Source: Mycolicibacterium poriferae
GTDB lineage: Bacteria > Actinomycetota > Actinomycetes > Mycobacteriales > Mycobacteriaceae
NCBI RefSeq assembly: GCF_010728325.1
Contig: NZ_AP022570.1
Coordinates: forward strand, 3,534,001 to 3,598,000
Direction of reading: 5' to 3'
Length of the DNA stretch: 64,000 bases
Below are positions 28,160 through 37,284 of this stretch, piece by piece. Position 1 is the first letter of the stretch; each line of letters opens with the position of its first letter. The translations under genes were made by a program, and so were the position numbers. Under the pieces are notes generated by a model. It saw only the letters and a list, made by a program, of their open reading frames with translations. It was not told the origin of the DNA and ran no database searches.

Positions 28160-29620
28160 TCAGGCCTCCACCTCGCTGAGGTCTCCACTCCACAAAGTGT
28201 GGAAACGCTTGTCCCGGTCGGCGTCGATGCGGCCGTAGGTGTGGGCACCGAAGAAGTCGCGCAACCCCTGGGTCAGCGCCGCCGGCAGCCGCTCGGTCCG
28301 CAGCCCGTCGTAGTACGACAGCGCCGACGAGAAGCCGGGAATCGGGATGCCGAGCTGGGTCGCGGTGACCACGACACGGCGCCAACTGTCGATGGCCGCC
28401 TCGATCGCCGACCGGAAGTACGGGGCGACGATCAACGACGGCAGGTCGGGATCCTCGTCGAACGCCTCGGTGATCCGGTTGAGGAACTTGGCCCGGATGA
28501 TGCAGCCGCCGCGCCAGATCCGTGCCATGTCGCCCGGTGCGATGGTCCAGTCGTACTCGGCGCTGCCGGCCTGGATCTGGTTGAAGCCCTGGGCGTAGGC
28601 GATGATCTTCGACGCGTAGAGCGCCTGGCGGATGTCCTCGACGAACTGCCCGGCGTCACCGGGTTCACCGCCGAGGTCGCCGGAAGCCAGCCCGGTGGTG
28701 GCGGTGCGTTGCGTCACCGACCCCGACAGTGCCCGGGCGAAGACCGCTTCGGCGATGCCGGTGACCGGGACCCCGAGATCCAGTGCGGACTTCACCGTCC
28801 AGCGTCCGGTGCCCTTCTGCTCGGCCTCGTCGAGGATCACGTCGACCAGCGGCTTGCCGGTCTTGGCGTCGGTCTGACGCAACACCTTGGCGGTGATCTC
28901 GACCAGGAAGCTGTCCAGGTCCCCGGAGTTCCATTCGTCAAAGACGTCGGCGATCTGGGTCGCGCTCATCCCGAGGGCGTCGCGCAGCAGCTGGTAGGCC
29001 TCGCCGATCAGTTGCATGTCGGAGTACTCGATGCCGTTGTGCACCATCTTGACGAAATGGCCGGCGCCGTCGGGGCCGATGTGCGTGCAACAGGGCACGC
29101 CGTCGACGTGGGCGGAGATCTCCTCGAGCAGCGGCCCGAGCGACTTGTAGGACTCCGCGGGCCCGCCCGGCATGATCGACGGGCCGTTGAGGGCCCCTTC
29201 CTCACCACCGGAGATGCCCGCGCCGACGAAGTGCAGTCCGCGCTCACGCATTGCCTTCTCGCGGCGAATCGTGTCGGTGTACAGCGCATTGCCACCGTCG
29301 ATGATGATGTCACCGTCGTCCATGGCGTCGGCGAGCTCGTTGATGACCGCGTCGGTGGGCTCACCCGCCTTGACCATGATGAGCACACGCCGCGGCTTCT
29401 CCAGCGCATCGAGGAATTCGGCGATGGTCTCGCTGCGCACGAAGTTGCCGTCGGCACCGTGCTCGGCGAGCAGCGCGTCGGTCTTGGACACGGAGCGGTT
29501 GTGCAGCGCGACCGTGTAGCCGTGCCGGGCGAAATTGCGCGCGATGTTCGACCCCATCACGGCCAGCCCGGTCACTCCGATCTGGGCGGTCCCGGTGGCA
29601 GGAGAAGCAGAGTCGCTCAT
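28160..29620 (-). CDS. gnd1: 6-phosphogluconate dehydrogenase (decarboxylating)
   Basis: 486 residues, the full length of the long 6PGDH form. It converts 6-phosphogluconate to ribulose 5-phosphate with NADP+ reduction and CO2 release in the oxidative pentose phosphate pathway. The dinucleotide fold GLAVMGSNIARNFA is near the start. GISGGEEGA and the catalytic KMVHNGIEY segment are present, as is the C-terminal AQRDFFGAHTY-like tail (LRDFFGAHTYGRID). The ATG at 29620 has a GAAAGG ribosome binding site 8 nt upstream. The longer frame to 29692 is rejected. Confidence 0.97.
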   Translation of the reverse strand: MSDSASPATGTAQIGVTGLAVMGSNIARNFARHGYTVALHNRSVSKTDALLAEHGADGNFVRSETIAEFLDALEKPRRVLIMVKAGEPTDAVINELADAMDDGDIIIDGGNALYTDTIRREKAMRERGLHFVGAGISGGEEGALNGPSIMPGGPAESYKSLGPLLEEISAHVDGVPCCTHIGPDGAGHFVKMVHNGIEYSDMQLIGEAYQLLRDALGMSATQIADVFDEWNSGDLDSFLVEITAKVLRQTDAKTGKPLVDVILDEAEQKGTGRWTVKSALDLGVPVTGIAEAVFARALSGSVTQRTATTGLASGDLGGEPGDAGQFVEDIRQALYASKIIAYAQGFNQIQAGSAEYDWTIAPGDMARIWRGGCIIRAKFLNRITEAFDEDPDLPSLIVAPYFRSAIEAAIDSWRRVVVTATQLGIPIPGFSSALSYYDGLRTERLPAALTQGLRDFFGAHTYGRIDADRDKRFHTLWSGDLSEVEA

Positions 29621-29750
29621 GCAGCAGCCTTTCGTTGGCGGATTGTGCGGAGGGTGGACGGGGTCACCTCGACCACTTTGGTGCAGTGACAACGTTTACG
29701 CGGTGACCACGTGCACGCCTATCACGGGTACGCGCAGACGCTGCCTCCGC

Positions 29751-29804
29751 GATGACCCCGTGGACGAGGTGCCCCTGTGCACGACATGACCACGTGGACG
29801 AGGT
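29751..29804. repeat. Short imperfect direct repeats upstream of gnd1
   Basis: Two 20-bp copies (29751-29770 and 29785-29804) differ at two positions and share GTGGACGAGGT. A third related sequence, GTGACCACGTGCACGC, begins at 29703. They lie in the 190-bp gap upstream of gnd1 and could be operators or a decayed repeat. Confidence 0.6.
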
Positions 29805-29812
29805 AACCATCT

Positions 29813-30778
29813 CTACGCGATGAACAGTCGGTGGAGTTCAGTCAGCCACGGCACCGCCACGGCGACAGTGGGGATGACGAGGTTGGCCACTGCGGCGGTG
29901 TAGGCGCCGGCTGCGACGATGCGGCTGTTCGGTGCACCGGCCAGCCTCTGCACCCGAACGACGGTGGTCGGGCCGCCCGCGGCCAGCGCGCCGCGGGGCG
30001 CACGCGCCGATGCGCAGGCCACCAACGCCCGCGCGAGCGGGGTGGGGCCGGTGTTACGGACGGCTGCGTCGTCGGCGAGCAACTCGATCAGCAGCCGGAC
30101 CGCGGTGAGTGCATTGCCGCTGCGCACGAGCCGCGGGAACGCCGCGTGGACGGCCGTGAACATCTCCAGGACCAGGTCGTGGCGGGCGCGGAGGTGAGCC
30201 CGCTCGTGCGAGAGGATCGCCGCGATCTCCTGATCGGACAGCGTGTTCAACGCACCTTCGCTGAGCACCACGCGGCTGCGAACCCCGGGCAGGCAGTAGG
30301 CCAGGGGCTGGTCGACATCCAGGATGCGCAGGCCGTGACCGGGCACCGGAGCGCTACAGCGGGTGCGCAGCTGGGGCACGGCCTGCCCCGGGGAGGACAC
30401 GAGGTCGACGACCATGCGGTGGTGCGCACGTCGGCGTCGGGTCGCGATGGCGACGTTGAGCACCGACGCAGTCAATCGGGCACCGATGAGCAGCGTGAGG
30501 GTCAGTACCGCGACGTGCAGGATCCAGAGGGGCCACCCCAGGGTGTCGACGGCACCGGTCAGCGTCGCTGTGGGTCGCCCGTCAGAACCCGGCCGGAAGA
30601 GCCGGCTGGCGATGGCGAGCCCCGCCGAGAACGCCGAGAGCACCGCGGCCAGCGCCACCGACTGCCACAGCACGATCGCTGCGCGCGGAGCCCGCATCGG
30701 CCATCGCGCTCGCGCCAGCAGCGCAGGCACCGGCCCCGACAGCAGCAGGGCGACGATGGTGAAGGCCAGCGCGGACAC
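29813..30778 (-). CDS. BlaR1-like M56 family membrane metallopeptidase (Rv1845c-like)
   Basis: 321 residues with several transmembrane helices and the zinc metallopeptidase motif HERAH in SHERAHLRARHD (about residues 190-201). This is the protease half of BlaR1/MecR1-type sensors, without the extracellular penicillin-binding sensor domain. The family cleaves the cognate BlaI repressor. The start is GTG at 30778 with GAGGGA upstream. It lies 14 bp downstream of blaI, so they form one operon. Confidence 0.9.
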   Translation of the reverse strand: MSALAFTIVALLLSGPVPALLARARWPMRAPRAAIVLWQSVALAAVLSAFSAGLAIASRLFRPGSDGRPTATLTGAVDTLGWPLWILHVAVLTLTLLIGARLTASVLNVAIATRRRRAHHRMVVDLVSSPGQAVPQLRTRCSAPVPGHGLRILDVDQPLAYCLPGVRSRVVLSEGALNTLSDQEIAAILSHERAHLRARHDLVLEMFTAVHAAFPRLVRSGNALTAVRLLIELLADDAAVRNTGPTPLARALVACASARAPRGALAAGGPTTVVRVQRLAGAPNSRIVAAGAYTAAVANLVIPTVAVAVPWLTELHRLFIA

Positions 30779-30792
30779 GCTGCCAGTGTCCC

Positions 30793-31209
30793 TCAGGCGA
30801 TGCCCGGACCGCCAGCGGGCGGATCATCACGGTTCTTTTCTTCCAGGTCGGCCAGTGCGCGGCGCAGCGCGTCGACCTCGTCGACGCCCACGCGCTCCAC
30901 GAAGTGGACGAGAGCCGCCTCGCGGCTGCCCGAATCTGCGGCCTGATCCAGCGCGTCGACCATCAGCCCGGCGACGAGTTCGTCGCGGCCGTGGGTGGGC
31001 GCGTACCGGTGCGCTCGGTCGTCGCGGTGCTGCACCACCAGGTTCTTCTTCGCCAGGCGTTGCAGCACGGTCATGATCGTGGTGTACGCGAGGTCGCGGT
31101 CGGCAGCGAGGGCCTCGTGTACCTGACGCACCGTCTGAGGCTCAGGCGCCGACCACAAGTGGTCCATCACGGACCGTTCCAGGTCCCCGAGCCGTGTCAG
31201 CTTGGCCAT
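30793..31209 (-). CDS. blaI: BlaI-family transcriptional repressor
   Basis: 138 residues, the same length I recall for M. tuberculosis BlaI (Rv1846c). A winged-helix N-terminal domain (LGDLERSVMDHLW, TVRQVHEAL, YTTIMTVLQRLAKKNLV) is followed by a dimerisation tail. It represses its own operon and distant targets until cleaved by the BlaR-like protease, the next gene. The ATG at 31209 has an AGGAG site; the extension to 31299 is outside the family length. Confidence 0.96.
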   Translation of the reverse strand: MAKLTRLGDLERSVMDHLWSAPEPQTVRQVHEALAADRDLAYTTIMTVLQRLAKKNLVVQHRDDRAHRYAPTHGRDELVAGLMVDALDQAADSGSREAALVHFVERVGVDEVDALRRALADLEEKNRDDPPAGGPGIA

Positions 31210-31232
31210 CTTCGGTTCATCTCCTACCCGCT

Positions 31233-31262
31233 GTAGGTCAAAGCGTACTACGCGATTACTAC
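31233..31262. promoter_or_regulatory. Probable BlaI operator region
   Basis: Just upstream of blaI lie GTAG-N11-CTAC (31233-31251) and a second TACTAC (31257-31262), 11 bp from the first TACTAC (31246-31251). TAC/GTA-rich dyads of this kind are typical BlaI sites, which supports autoregulation. Confidence 0.6.
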
Positions 31263-31395
31263 CGATTGTCGTATCCATCTTGACTGCTACCGCCTCCACG
31301 CGCTCGCCGCCGAGTCCGGGTGCGCAGGCATTCGCGTGCCTCCGCGGCGGGTTGTGAGTCCGGTCACAGGGGGTAGCTCCTTTGCGGTCGGTGAC

Positions 31396-31414
31396 TATAG
31401 TAAGGCTAACCTAA
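31396..31414 (+). promoter_or_regulatory. IdeR/DtxR-type iron box overlapping a -10 element
   Basis: TATAGTAAGGCTAACCTAA matches 15 of 19 positions of the IdeR consensus as I recall it (TTAGGTTAGGCTAACCTAA), with the right half perfect. It overlaps a TATAGT -10 box, so iron-loaded IdeR would block transcription of the gene starting at 31440. Confidence 0.75.
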
Positions 31415-31439
31415 CCAGGCTGCCACGATTGGAGGTTCC

Positions 31440-32219
31440 GTGACTGTCCTCGTCGACGATCCGCTCATCGCGAGCATGGCGATCAGGCGCGCCTTGCCCA
31501 TCCACGAGTCGAGCCGCCGGCTGCGCGGGCTCTATCCGGAGTGCCCCCGCGTCTACGGCGTGGCGGTCATGGGGGACCTGTCCCGTCGACGGTGGTGGCC
31601 ACTCACCGAAGCCCTCACCGCCGGGCGCCTGCAGGTCATGTTCGACGCCGGTGTCGCCGAAACCGACAGCCGATACGCGGTGGCGCAGCAATTGGCAGCC
31701 ACGTTCGCCCACGTGGTGGTCGGCCGGGTCGTCCCGCTGCTGGTGCTCGAGGGACGGGCGTGGGACACAGGCCTCGAGAACCTGTGGGTCCATGTCGATT
31801 CCGAAGGCGCCATCGACTGGGTCGGGGTGGTCGATCCGACCCTGCGGGCGCTGCCCGATGACCCGCATTTCACCGCCCGCCCATGCCCCGGGGCGGGTCG
31901 ACCTTCCCAGCACGGCATCGTCGCGCTGCCCAACGAGGCCGCGCTGACGACCTGGATCGCCCATCGCAGCCACCGTGCGCTCGCGCCGCTTTTCGCCCAA
32001 CTCGCCGACGTCAGCGGGGGAGCGATGACGGTGTCGGCGATGTGGCACATCGTCGGCGGCGCCGTGGTCGGGGCAGCGACCCAGATTCCGCTGCTGTCGG
32101 GCGCGAGCGAGATCACCAGCATGCGCCGCAGCCAGGCGGTACTGGACGCGTTGGTCAGCTTCGGCGTGCCGGTGCGCGGTACCAGCCGCCCAGCCATGGG
32201 AAAGGTCTTGCTAAATTAG
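31440..32219 (+). CDS. Iron-regulated FhuF-like siderophore-iron reductase candidate
   Basis: 259 residues. The call rests on overall resemblance to actinobacterial FhuF-like/iron-reductase proteins (MWHIVGGAVVGAATQIPLLSG, ITSMRRSQAVLDALVSFGVPVRG) and on the IdeR-type box in its promoter. FhuF proteins carry a C-terminal four-cysteine 2Fe-2S site. This protein has no cysteine near its C-terminus and ends GKVLLN, so it is an atypical or cluster-less member. The start is GTG at 31440 after GGAGGTT. A strong terminator follows at 32315. It is not part of the M. tuberculosis backbone as I remember it. Confidence 0.55.
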   Translation: MTVLVDDPLIASMAIRRALPIHESSRRLRGLYPECPRVYGVAVMGDLSRRRWWPLTEALTAGRLQVMFDAGVAETDSRYAVAQQLAATFAHVVVGRVVPLLVLEGRAWDTGLENLWVHVDSEGAIDWVGVVDPTLRALPDDPHFTARPCPGAGRPSQHGIVALPNEAALTTWIAHRSHRALAPLFAQLADVSGGAMTVSAMWHIVGGAVVGAATQIPLLSGASEITSMRRSQAVLDALVSFGVPVRGTSRPAMGKVLLN

Positions 32220-32234
32220 GGCAGCCTTGCCTAT
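32216..32234. promoter_or_regulatory. Weak IdeR-like dyad at the 3' end of the iron-regulated gene
   Basis: TTAGG and CCTA half-sites are spaced as in an IdeR box (13 of 19 consensus matches) and overlap the stop codon. It is weaker than the box at 31396 and has no obvious target promoter. Confidence 0.25.
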
Positions 32235-32314
32235 TCTTATCGTGTTGATCGCATCGTGAACCACCGGACCGAGCCGGAGTTTCTGAGGGCTGCAGAAACC
32301 CCCGGTCCATCCAC

Positions 32315-32349
32315 AGGACGGGCCCCTCGCACAGCGTGGGGCCCGTCCT
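32315..32349 (+). terminator. Hairpin terminator
   Basis: A perfect 12-bp stem (AGGACGGGCCCC with its complement) and an 11-nt loop lie between the iron-regulated gene and the thioesterase gene. Confidence 0.65.
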
Positions 32350-32404
32350 CACGTTCACGCACCCCCGAGACCGCACCTGCCGGGCGGCGGTGTAGACACA
32401 AGCG

Positions 32405-32806
32405 GTGACTGATCTTCCCCCTGGGCTCGGCAACGGTTTCGACGCCGAACTGGGCCTGACCTATGTGGAGATGACCCCCGACGGCGGCCGGGCCACCTTG
32501 CCGATCACCGACAAACTGCTTCAACCGTGGGGGATCGTGCACGGCGGCGTCTACTGCGCCGTCGTCGAGAGCATGGCCAGTGTGTCGGGGCACGTGTGGC
32601 TCTCGGAGAACGGTGGTGGCACCGTGGTCGGTGTCAACAACAACACCGACTTCCTGCGCGCCATTCGCGGGGGCACGGTCACCGCCGAGTCCACGCCCAT
32701 CCACCGGGGCCGCCGCCAGCAGCTGTGGCTGATCACGATCACCGACGACGCCGGGCGTGCCGTCGCCCGGGGACAGGTACGGCTGCAGAACATCGCCGAC
32801 GAGTGA
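32405..32806 (+). CDS. PaaI-type hotdog-fold thioesterase (Rv1847-like)
   Basis: 133 residues. A single hotdog domain has the [16 protein letters not shown] signature of acyl-CoA thioesterases (HGG loop followed by the central helix with the catalytic acidic residue) and [13 protein letters not shown]. The family hydrolyses acyl- or aryl-CoA thioesters. The start is GTG at 32405 with no ribosome binding site. TAGACA lies 6 nt upstream, so a leaderless start is possible. It sits directly before the urease operon, as Rv1847 does. Confidence 0.88.
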   Translation: MTDLPPGLGNGFDAELGLTYVEMTPDGGRATLPITDKLLQPWGIVHGGVYCAVVESMASVSGHVWLSENGGGTVVGVNNNTDFLRAIRGGTVTAESTPIHRGRRQQLWLITITDDAGRAVARGQVRLQNIADE

Positions 32807-32894
32807 ACGGCCGCTGACCCGCGTCGCCGCACCACTGCGTGTGCCGGTTGCTCGCCCGAGCGCTCACCGGCTTGGCGTGGCAGGATCGCCCACT

Positions 32895-33197
32895 ATGCGA
32901 CTGACCCCGCATGAACAGGAACGGCTGCTCCTTTCGTATGCCGCCGAACTCGCCCGCCGCCGTCAGGCCCGCGGTCTGAAGCTCAACCATCCCGAAGCGG
33001 TCGCGCTGATCACCGACCACATCCTCGAGGGCGCCCGCGACGGCCGGACGGTGGCCGAGCTGATGGCCAGCGGGCGCGAAGTCCTCGGTCGCGCAGACGT
33101 CATGGACGGGATCCCGGAAATGCTCGAGGACGTCCAGGTGGAGGCCACGTTCCCGGACGGCACCAAACTCGTCACCGTCCACCACCCGATCCCGTGA
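32895..33197 (+). CDS. ureA: Urease subunit gamma
   Basis: 100 residues, the standard gamma-subunit length. Typical sequence includes [13 protein letters not shown] at the start, [10 protein letters not shown] and the ending VTVHHPIP. It is part of the nickel urease that hydrolyses urea to ammonia and carbamate. The ATG at 32895 has an AGGAT site about 9 nt upstream. It is the first gene of ureABCFGD; spacing to ureB is 13 bp. Confidence 0.98.
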   Translation: MRLTPHEQERLLLSYAAELARRRQARGLKLNHPEAVALITDHILEGARDGRTVAELMASGREVLGRADVMDGIPEMLEDVQVEATFPDGTKLVTVHHPIP

Positions 33198-33210
33198 GCG
33201 GAGAACTCCA

Positions 33211-33528
33211 GTGATACCCGGAGAGATCGTCTTCGGTGACGACGACATCGAGATCAACGCGGGGGCAACGCGGCTGGAGCTCGACATCGTCAACACCGGT
33301 GACCGACCGGTGCAGGTCGGCAGCCACGTCCACGTCCCGCAGGCCAATGCCGCACTTGATTTCGACCGTGCCACCGCGCGGGGATACCGCTTCGACATTC
33401 CCGCCGGTACCGCGATCAGATTCGAGCCCGGGATCGCACAACGCGTCACGCTCGTGCCGTTGGCCGGTACCCGCGAGGTGCACGGCCTGACCCTCGACCC
33501 TCCGGGCAGATTGGACGATCCGCGATGA
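33211..33528 (+). CDS. ureB: Urease subunit beta
   Basis: 105 residues. [44 protein letters not shown] and the GTREVHG ending are standard for UreB. The GTG start at 33211 has GGAGAA upstream. It overlaps ureC by 4 bp (ATGA), which indicates coupled translation. Confidence 0.98.
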   Translation: MIPGEIVFGDDDIEINAGATRLELDIVNTGDRPVQVGSHVHVPQANAALDFDRATARGYRFDIPAGTAIRFEPGIAQRVTLVPLAGTREVHGLTLDPPGRLDDPR

Positions 33529-35258
33529 CGACGCTGTCCCGCTCTCGCTATGCCGGACTGTTCGGGCCGACGACCGGCGACCGGATCCGCTTGGCCGACA
33601 CCGATCTGCTGATCGAGATCACCGAGGACCGAAGCGGTGGACCGGGTCTGGCCGGTGACGAAGCGGTGTTCGGCGGCGGCAAGGTGCTGCGCGAGTCGAT
33701 GGGGCAGTCCCGAGCCACCCGCGCCGACGGCGCACCAGACACCGTGATCACCGGCGCGGTGATCCTCGACTACTGGGGAATAATCAAGGCCGACATCGGC
33801 ATTCGCGACGGCCGCATCTGTGCCATCGGCAAGGCCGGCAACCCCGACATCATGTCCGGGGTGCATCCGGACCTGGTGGTGGGCCCGTCGACCGAGATCA
33901 TCGCCGGCAACGGGCGAATCGTCACGGCCGGGGCGTTGGACTGTCACGTGCACCTGATTTGTCCGCAGCTGATGGACGAGGCGCTCGGCGGGGGGATCAC
34001 CACCATCGTGGCCGGCGGCACGGGCCCCGCCGAGGGAAGCAAGGCCACCACCGTCACCCCCGGTTCCTGGCATCTGGCCAGGATGCTCGAAGCCCTGGAC
34101 ACCTGGCCGCTGAACGTGGCGCTGCTCGGCAAGGGCAACACCGTCAGTGCAGAGGCGATGTGGGAGCAGTTGCGCGGCGGTGCAGCGGGTTTCAAGCTGC
34201 ATGAGGACTGGGGCACGACGCCGGCCGCCATCGACGCCTGCCTGACCGTCGCCGAGGCGGCCGGGGTGCAGGTCAACATCCACACCGACACGCTCAACGA
34301 GGCCGGCTTCGTGGAGAACACGCTGGCCGCGGTCAAGGGCCGCTCGATCCACGCCTATCACACCGAGGGTGCCGGCGGGGGGCATGCGCCGGACATCATC
34401 ACGGTCGCGGGCCAACCCAACGTGCTGCCCAGTTCGACCAACCCGACCCGCCCGCACACCGTCAACACGCTCGACGAGCACCTCGACATGTTGATGGTCT
34501 GCCACCATCTGAACCCGAATGTCCCCGAGGATCTCGCGTTCGCCGAGAGCCGGATCCGACCGTCCACCATCGCCGCCGAGGATCTGCTGCACGACATCGG
34601 CGCCATCTCGATGATCGGCAGCGACGCCCAGGCGATGGGCCGCATCGGCGAGGTGGTCATGCGCACGTGGCAGACCGCGCACATGATGAAGCGGCGCCGC
34701 GGTGCCCTGCCGGGCGACTCGGGGGGACCGCGCGGTGCGGACAACAACCGGGCGATGCGCTACGTCGCCAAGTACACGATCTGCCCGGCAGTCGCGCATG
34801 GTCTGGATCGCGACATCGGCTCGGTGGAGGTCGGGAAGCTGGCCGATCTGGTGCTGTGGGAGCCGGCATTCTTCGGTGTCCGTCCGCATGCGGTGCTCAA
34901 GGGCGGGATGATCGCGTGGGCGGCGATGGGTGACGCCAATGCCTCGATCCCCACCCCGCAACCGGTCCTGCCCCGTCCGATGTTCGGTGCGGCTCCGGCC
35001 GCAGCGGCCGCCACATCACTGCACTTCGCTGCCCCGCAGGCGATCGAGGACGGTCTCGCCGACCGGCTGGCGGTCAGTCGCCGCCTGGTCGCGGTCGACA
35101 ACGTGCGCAAGATCGGCAAGGCCGACATGCCGCTCAACGACGCCCAACCGGACATCGCGGTGGACCCGGACACGTTCACCGTGCGTATCGACGGCGAGGT
35201 GTGGCAGGAACAACCGGCCGCCGAACTGCCGATGGCGCAGCGTTACTTCCTGTTCTGA
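33525..35258 (+). CDS. ureC: Urease catalytic subunit alpha
   Basis: 577 residues. The nickel ligands HVH are at 141-143. The carbamylated bridging lysine is K224 in GFKLHEDWG. Downstream nickel and active-site histidines lie in [19 protein letters not shown] and MVCHHLNP. The segment [12 protein letters not shown] is also conserved. All catalytic residues are intact, so it should be active once matured by UreF, UreG and UreD. It overlaps ureF by one base (TGATG). Confidence 0.99.
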   Translation: MTTLSRSRYAGLFGPTTGDRIRLADTDLLIEITEDRSGGPGLAGDEAVFGGGKVLRESMGQSRATRADGAPDTVITGAVILDYWGIIKADIGIRDGRICAIGKAGNPDIMSGVHPDLVVGPSTEIIAGNGRIVTAGALDCHVHLICPQLMDEALGGGITTIVAGGTGPAEGSKATTVTPGSWHLARMLEALDTWPLNVALLGKGNTVSAEAMWEQLRGGAAGFKLHEDWGTTPAAIDACLTVAEAAGVQVNIHTDTLNEAGFVENTLAAVKGRSIHAYHTEGAGGGHAPDIITVAGQPNVLPSSTNPTRPHTVNTLDEHLDMLMVCHHLNPNVPEDLAFAESRIRPSTIAAEDLLHDIGAISMIGSDAQAMGRIGEVVMRTWQTAHMMKRRRGALPGDSGGPRGADNNRAMRYVAKYTICPAVAHGLDRDIGSVEVGKLADLVLWEPAFFGVRPHAVLKGGMIAWAAMGDANASIPTPQPVLPRPMFGAAPAAAAATSLHFAAPQAIEDGLADRLAVSRRLVAVDNVRKIGKADMPLNDAQPDIAVDPDTFTVRIDGEVWQEQPAAELPMAQRYFLF

Positions 35259-35911
35259 TGACCGATCTGACCGGTTTTTCGACGCTGCTGGCGCTGTCGG
35301 ACTCACGGCTACCCACCGGCGGTCACGTGCATTCCGGCGGGGTCGAGGAAGCCGTGACCAGTGGGTTGGTGGTGGATCTGGCGACGCTCGCCGCATTTCT
35401 GCGGCGCCGGATCCGGACGACGGCCTTGGTCGCCGCATCGATCGCGGCCGCTGTGCACCGCGGCACCCTCGAGTCCGCGGCGGGCGGCACCGGTGACGCC
35501 GAAACCGACGCCCGCACACCGGCTCCCGCCGCACGCCAGGCTTCCCGGGCGCAGGGGCGTGGGCTGGTCCGGTTGGCGCGCCGGGTGTGGCCCTCGTCGG
35601 ATTGGGACGCGCTGGGCGCCACACCGCACCTGGCGGTGACCCTCGGCGCGGTCGGGGCGGCCGGGGCGCTGGACGCCGAACACACCGCCCTGTCGGTCGT
35701 GTACACGACGATGACCGGTTCGGCCACCGCCGCTCAGCGCCTGCTGGCCCTCGACCCCGGCGATGTCGCGGCGCTGACCTTCGAGCTCGCCCCGCTGTGC
35801 GAGCAGACCGCCGCAGAGGCCGCGGCCGGTCTCGCCGACCTCTCGGACCCCCTGCTGGACGTCCTGGCCCAGCGACACCTCGACCGTGAACGCCCGTTGT
35901 TCGCCTCGTGA
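35258..35911 (+). CDS. ureF: Urease accessory protein UreF
   Basis: 217 residues. [23 protein letters not shown] is the typical N-terminal signature. The helical C-terminal part, with [27 protein letters not shown] and [10 protein letters not shown], fits the family. UreF binds UreD and gates UreG GTPase activity during nickel delivery. A Gly/Ala/Thr-rich linker (about residues 70-95) is longer than usual for the helical core. It starts at the TGATG overlap with ureC. Confidence 0.95.
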   Translation: MTDLTGFSTLLALSDSRLPTGGHVHSGGVEEAVTSGLVVDLATLAAFLRRRIRTTALVAASIAAAVHRGTLESAAGGTGDAETDARTPAPAARQASRAQGRGLVRLARRVWPSSDWDALGATPHLAVTLGAVGAAGALDAEHTALSVVYTTMTGSATAAQRLLALDPGDVAALTFELAPLCEQTAAEAAAGLADLSDPLLDVLAQRHLDRERPLFAS

Positions 35912-35930
35912 CAGTGAGGAGCTGCTGACC

Positions 35931-36644
35931 GTGCCACCGATGCCACCACATTTTCTCTCGGCCGACTCGCCCGGACATACCCACGAGCACCCCGACCGTC
36001 CGCGCCGGGTGCGCCAGCCGGGCGAGCCGCTGCGCATCGGTGTCGGCGGACCCGTCGGCTCGGGAAAGACCGCGCTGGTGGCGGCGCTGTGCCGGCAGTT
36101 GCGCGACGAGTTGTCGCTGGCGGTGCTGACCAACGACATCTACACGACCGAGGATGCGGACTTCCTGCGCCGCAATGCCGTTCTGCCCGACGAGCGGATC
36201 GCCGCCGTGCAGACCGGCGGGTGCCCGCATACTGCGATCCGCGACGACATCACCGCCAATCTGGATGCGATCGACGATCTGCTGGCCGCGCACTCGGGGC
36301 CCGGGCGCCCCCTGGACCTGATCCTGGTGGAGTCGGGCGGCGACAACCTCACCGCCACGTTCTCCTCGGGCCTGGTGGACATCCAGATCTTCGTCATCGA
36401 TGTGGCCGGCGGCGACAAGGTGCCCCGCAAGGGCGGCCCCGGCGTCACGTTCTCCGACCTGCTGGTGATCAACAAGACCGATCTGGCGCCGCTGGTCGGC
36501 GCCGACCTGGACGTCATGCGCCGCGACGCGGCAGCGGTACGCGGTGACCGGCCGTTCGTGCTGATCTCACTGACCGAGGACCCCGCGGCAAGTGCCGTGC
36601 TCGACTGGGTCCGCGCGCAACTGCAGGTTGCGCAGGACGCCTAG
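35931..36644 (+). CDS. ureG: Urease accessory GTPase UreG
   Basis: 237 residues. A short His-containing N-terminal stretch (HTHEHPDRP) may bind nickel and partly compensate for the missing UreE. It is followed by the P-loop [22 protein letters not shown], the nickel-binding CPH in [19 protein letters not shown] and the NKTD guanine motif. The start is GTG at 35931, chosen because AGGAG lies 9 nt upstream; ATG at 35940 is the alternative. Confidence 0.97.
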   Translation: MPPMPPHFLSADSPGHTHEHPDRPRRVRQPGEPLRIGVGGPVGSGKTALVAALCRQLRDELSLAVLTNDIYTTEDADFLRRNAVLPDERIAAVQTGGCPHTAIRDDITANLDAIDDLLAAHSGPGRPLDLILVESGGDNLTATFSSGLVDIQIFVIDVAGGDKVPRKGGPGVTFSDLLVINKTDLAPLVGADLDVMRRDAAAVRGDRPFVLISLTEDPAASAVLDWVRAQLQVAQDA

Positions 36645-37271
36645 ATGCGCTCCGAGGTCGTCATCGTCGCCCGACCCGACCGCTCACCCCGACTCGAATG
36701 CTCCGGGGGAATCGCCGCACGGCGCACCGGACCAGACACCGTGCACCTGGTGTCGGCGGCCGCAACACCACTGGGCGGCGACACGATCCATCTTCGGGTC
36801 GTGGTGGAGCCGGGAGCGCGGTTGCGGGTGCGCACCGCCGCGGCGACGGTGACGCTTCCCGGGGCCGCCTGCGTGGAGTCACACGCGTCGTGGTGCCTGG
36901 ACGTCGCCGGCACGCTCGATCTGGATCCGCAGCCCACCATCGTGGCGGGCACGTCCCGCCACCTCGCCAGCACCCGGCTGAACCTCACCGCCGGCGGCAG
37001 GGTGCGACTTCGTGAACGTGTGCAGATCGGCAGATCCGGTGAACACCAAGGTTTCTGGTCGGGATCACTGCACGCCGACGTCGACGGCGGGGCGCTGCTG
37101 CGCCACCGGGTCGAGCTCGGTGCGGGCTCCGTGGCGGATGACGCCCTCGCAGCCCCCCTGGCGTGTGTGAGCGAGTTCCATTACCCGTGCGCCGACGTCA
37201 CCACCGGGGGAGTGACGCTCGCCCTGGCCGGGGGAGGCAGTCTGACCACCTGGCAGGGCGAGCGGCTATGA
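36645..37271 (+). CDS. ureD: Urease accessory protein UreD (UreH)
   Basis: 208 residues, starting with the ATG directly after the ureG stop. SAAATPLGGDTIHLRVVVEPGARLRVRTAAAT and the QPTIVAGTSRHLASTRL segment are typical of UreD, the scaffold that binds apo-urease and recruits UreF and UreG. It closes the operon and is convergent with ndh, 13 bp away. No ureE is present, as in the M. tuberculosis operon. Confidence 0.95.
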   Translation: MRSEVVIVARPDRSPRLECSGGIAARRTGPDTVHLVSAAATPLGGDTIHLRVVVEPGARLRVRTAAATVTLPGAACVESHASWCLDVAGTLDLDPQPTIVAGTSRHLASTRLNLTAGGRVRLRERVQIGRSGEHQGFWSGSLHADVDGGALLRHRVELGAGSVADDALAAPLACVSEFHYPCADVTTGGVTLALAGGGSLTTWQGERL

Positions 37272-37284
37272 CGGCGACTCGGCG

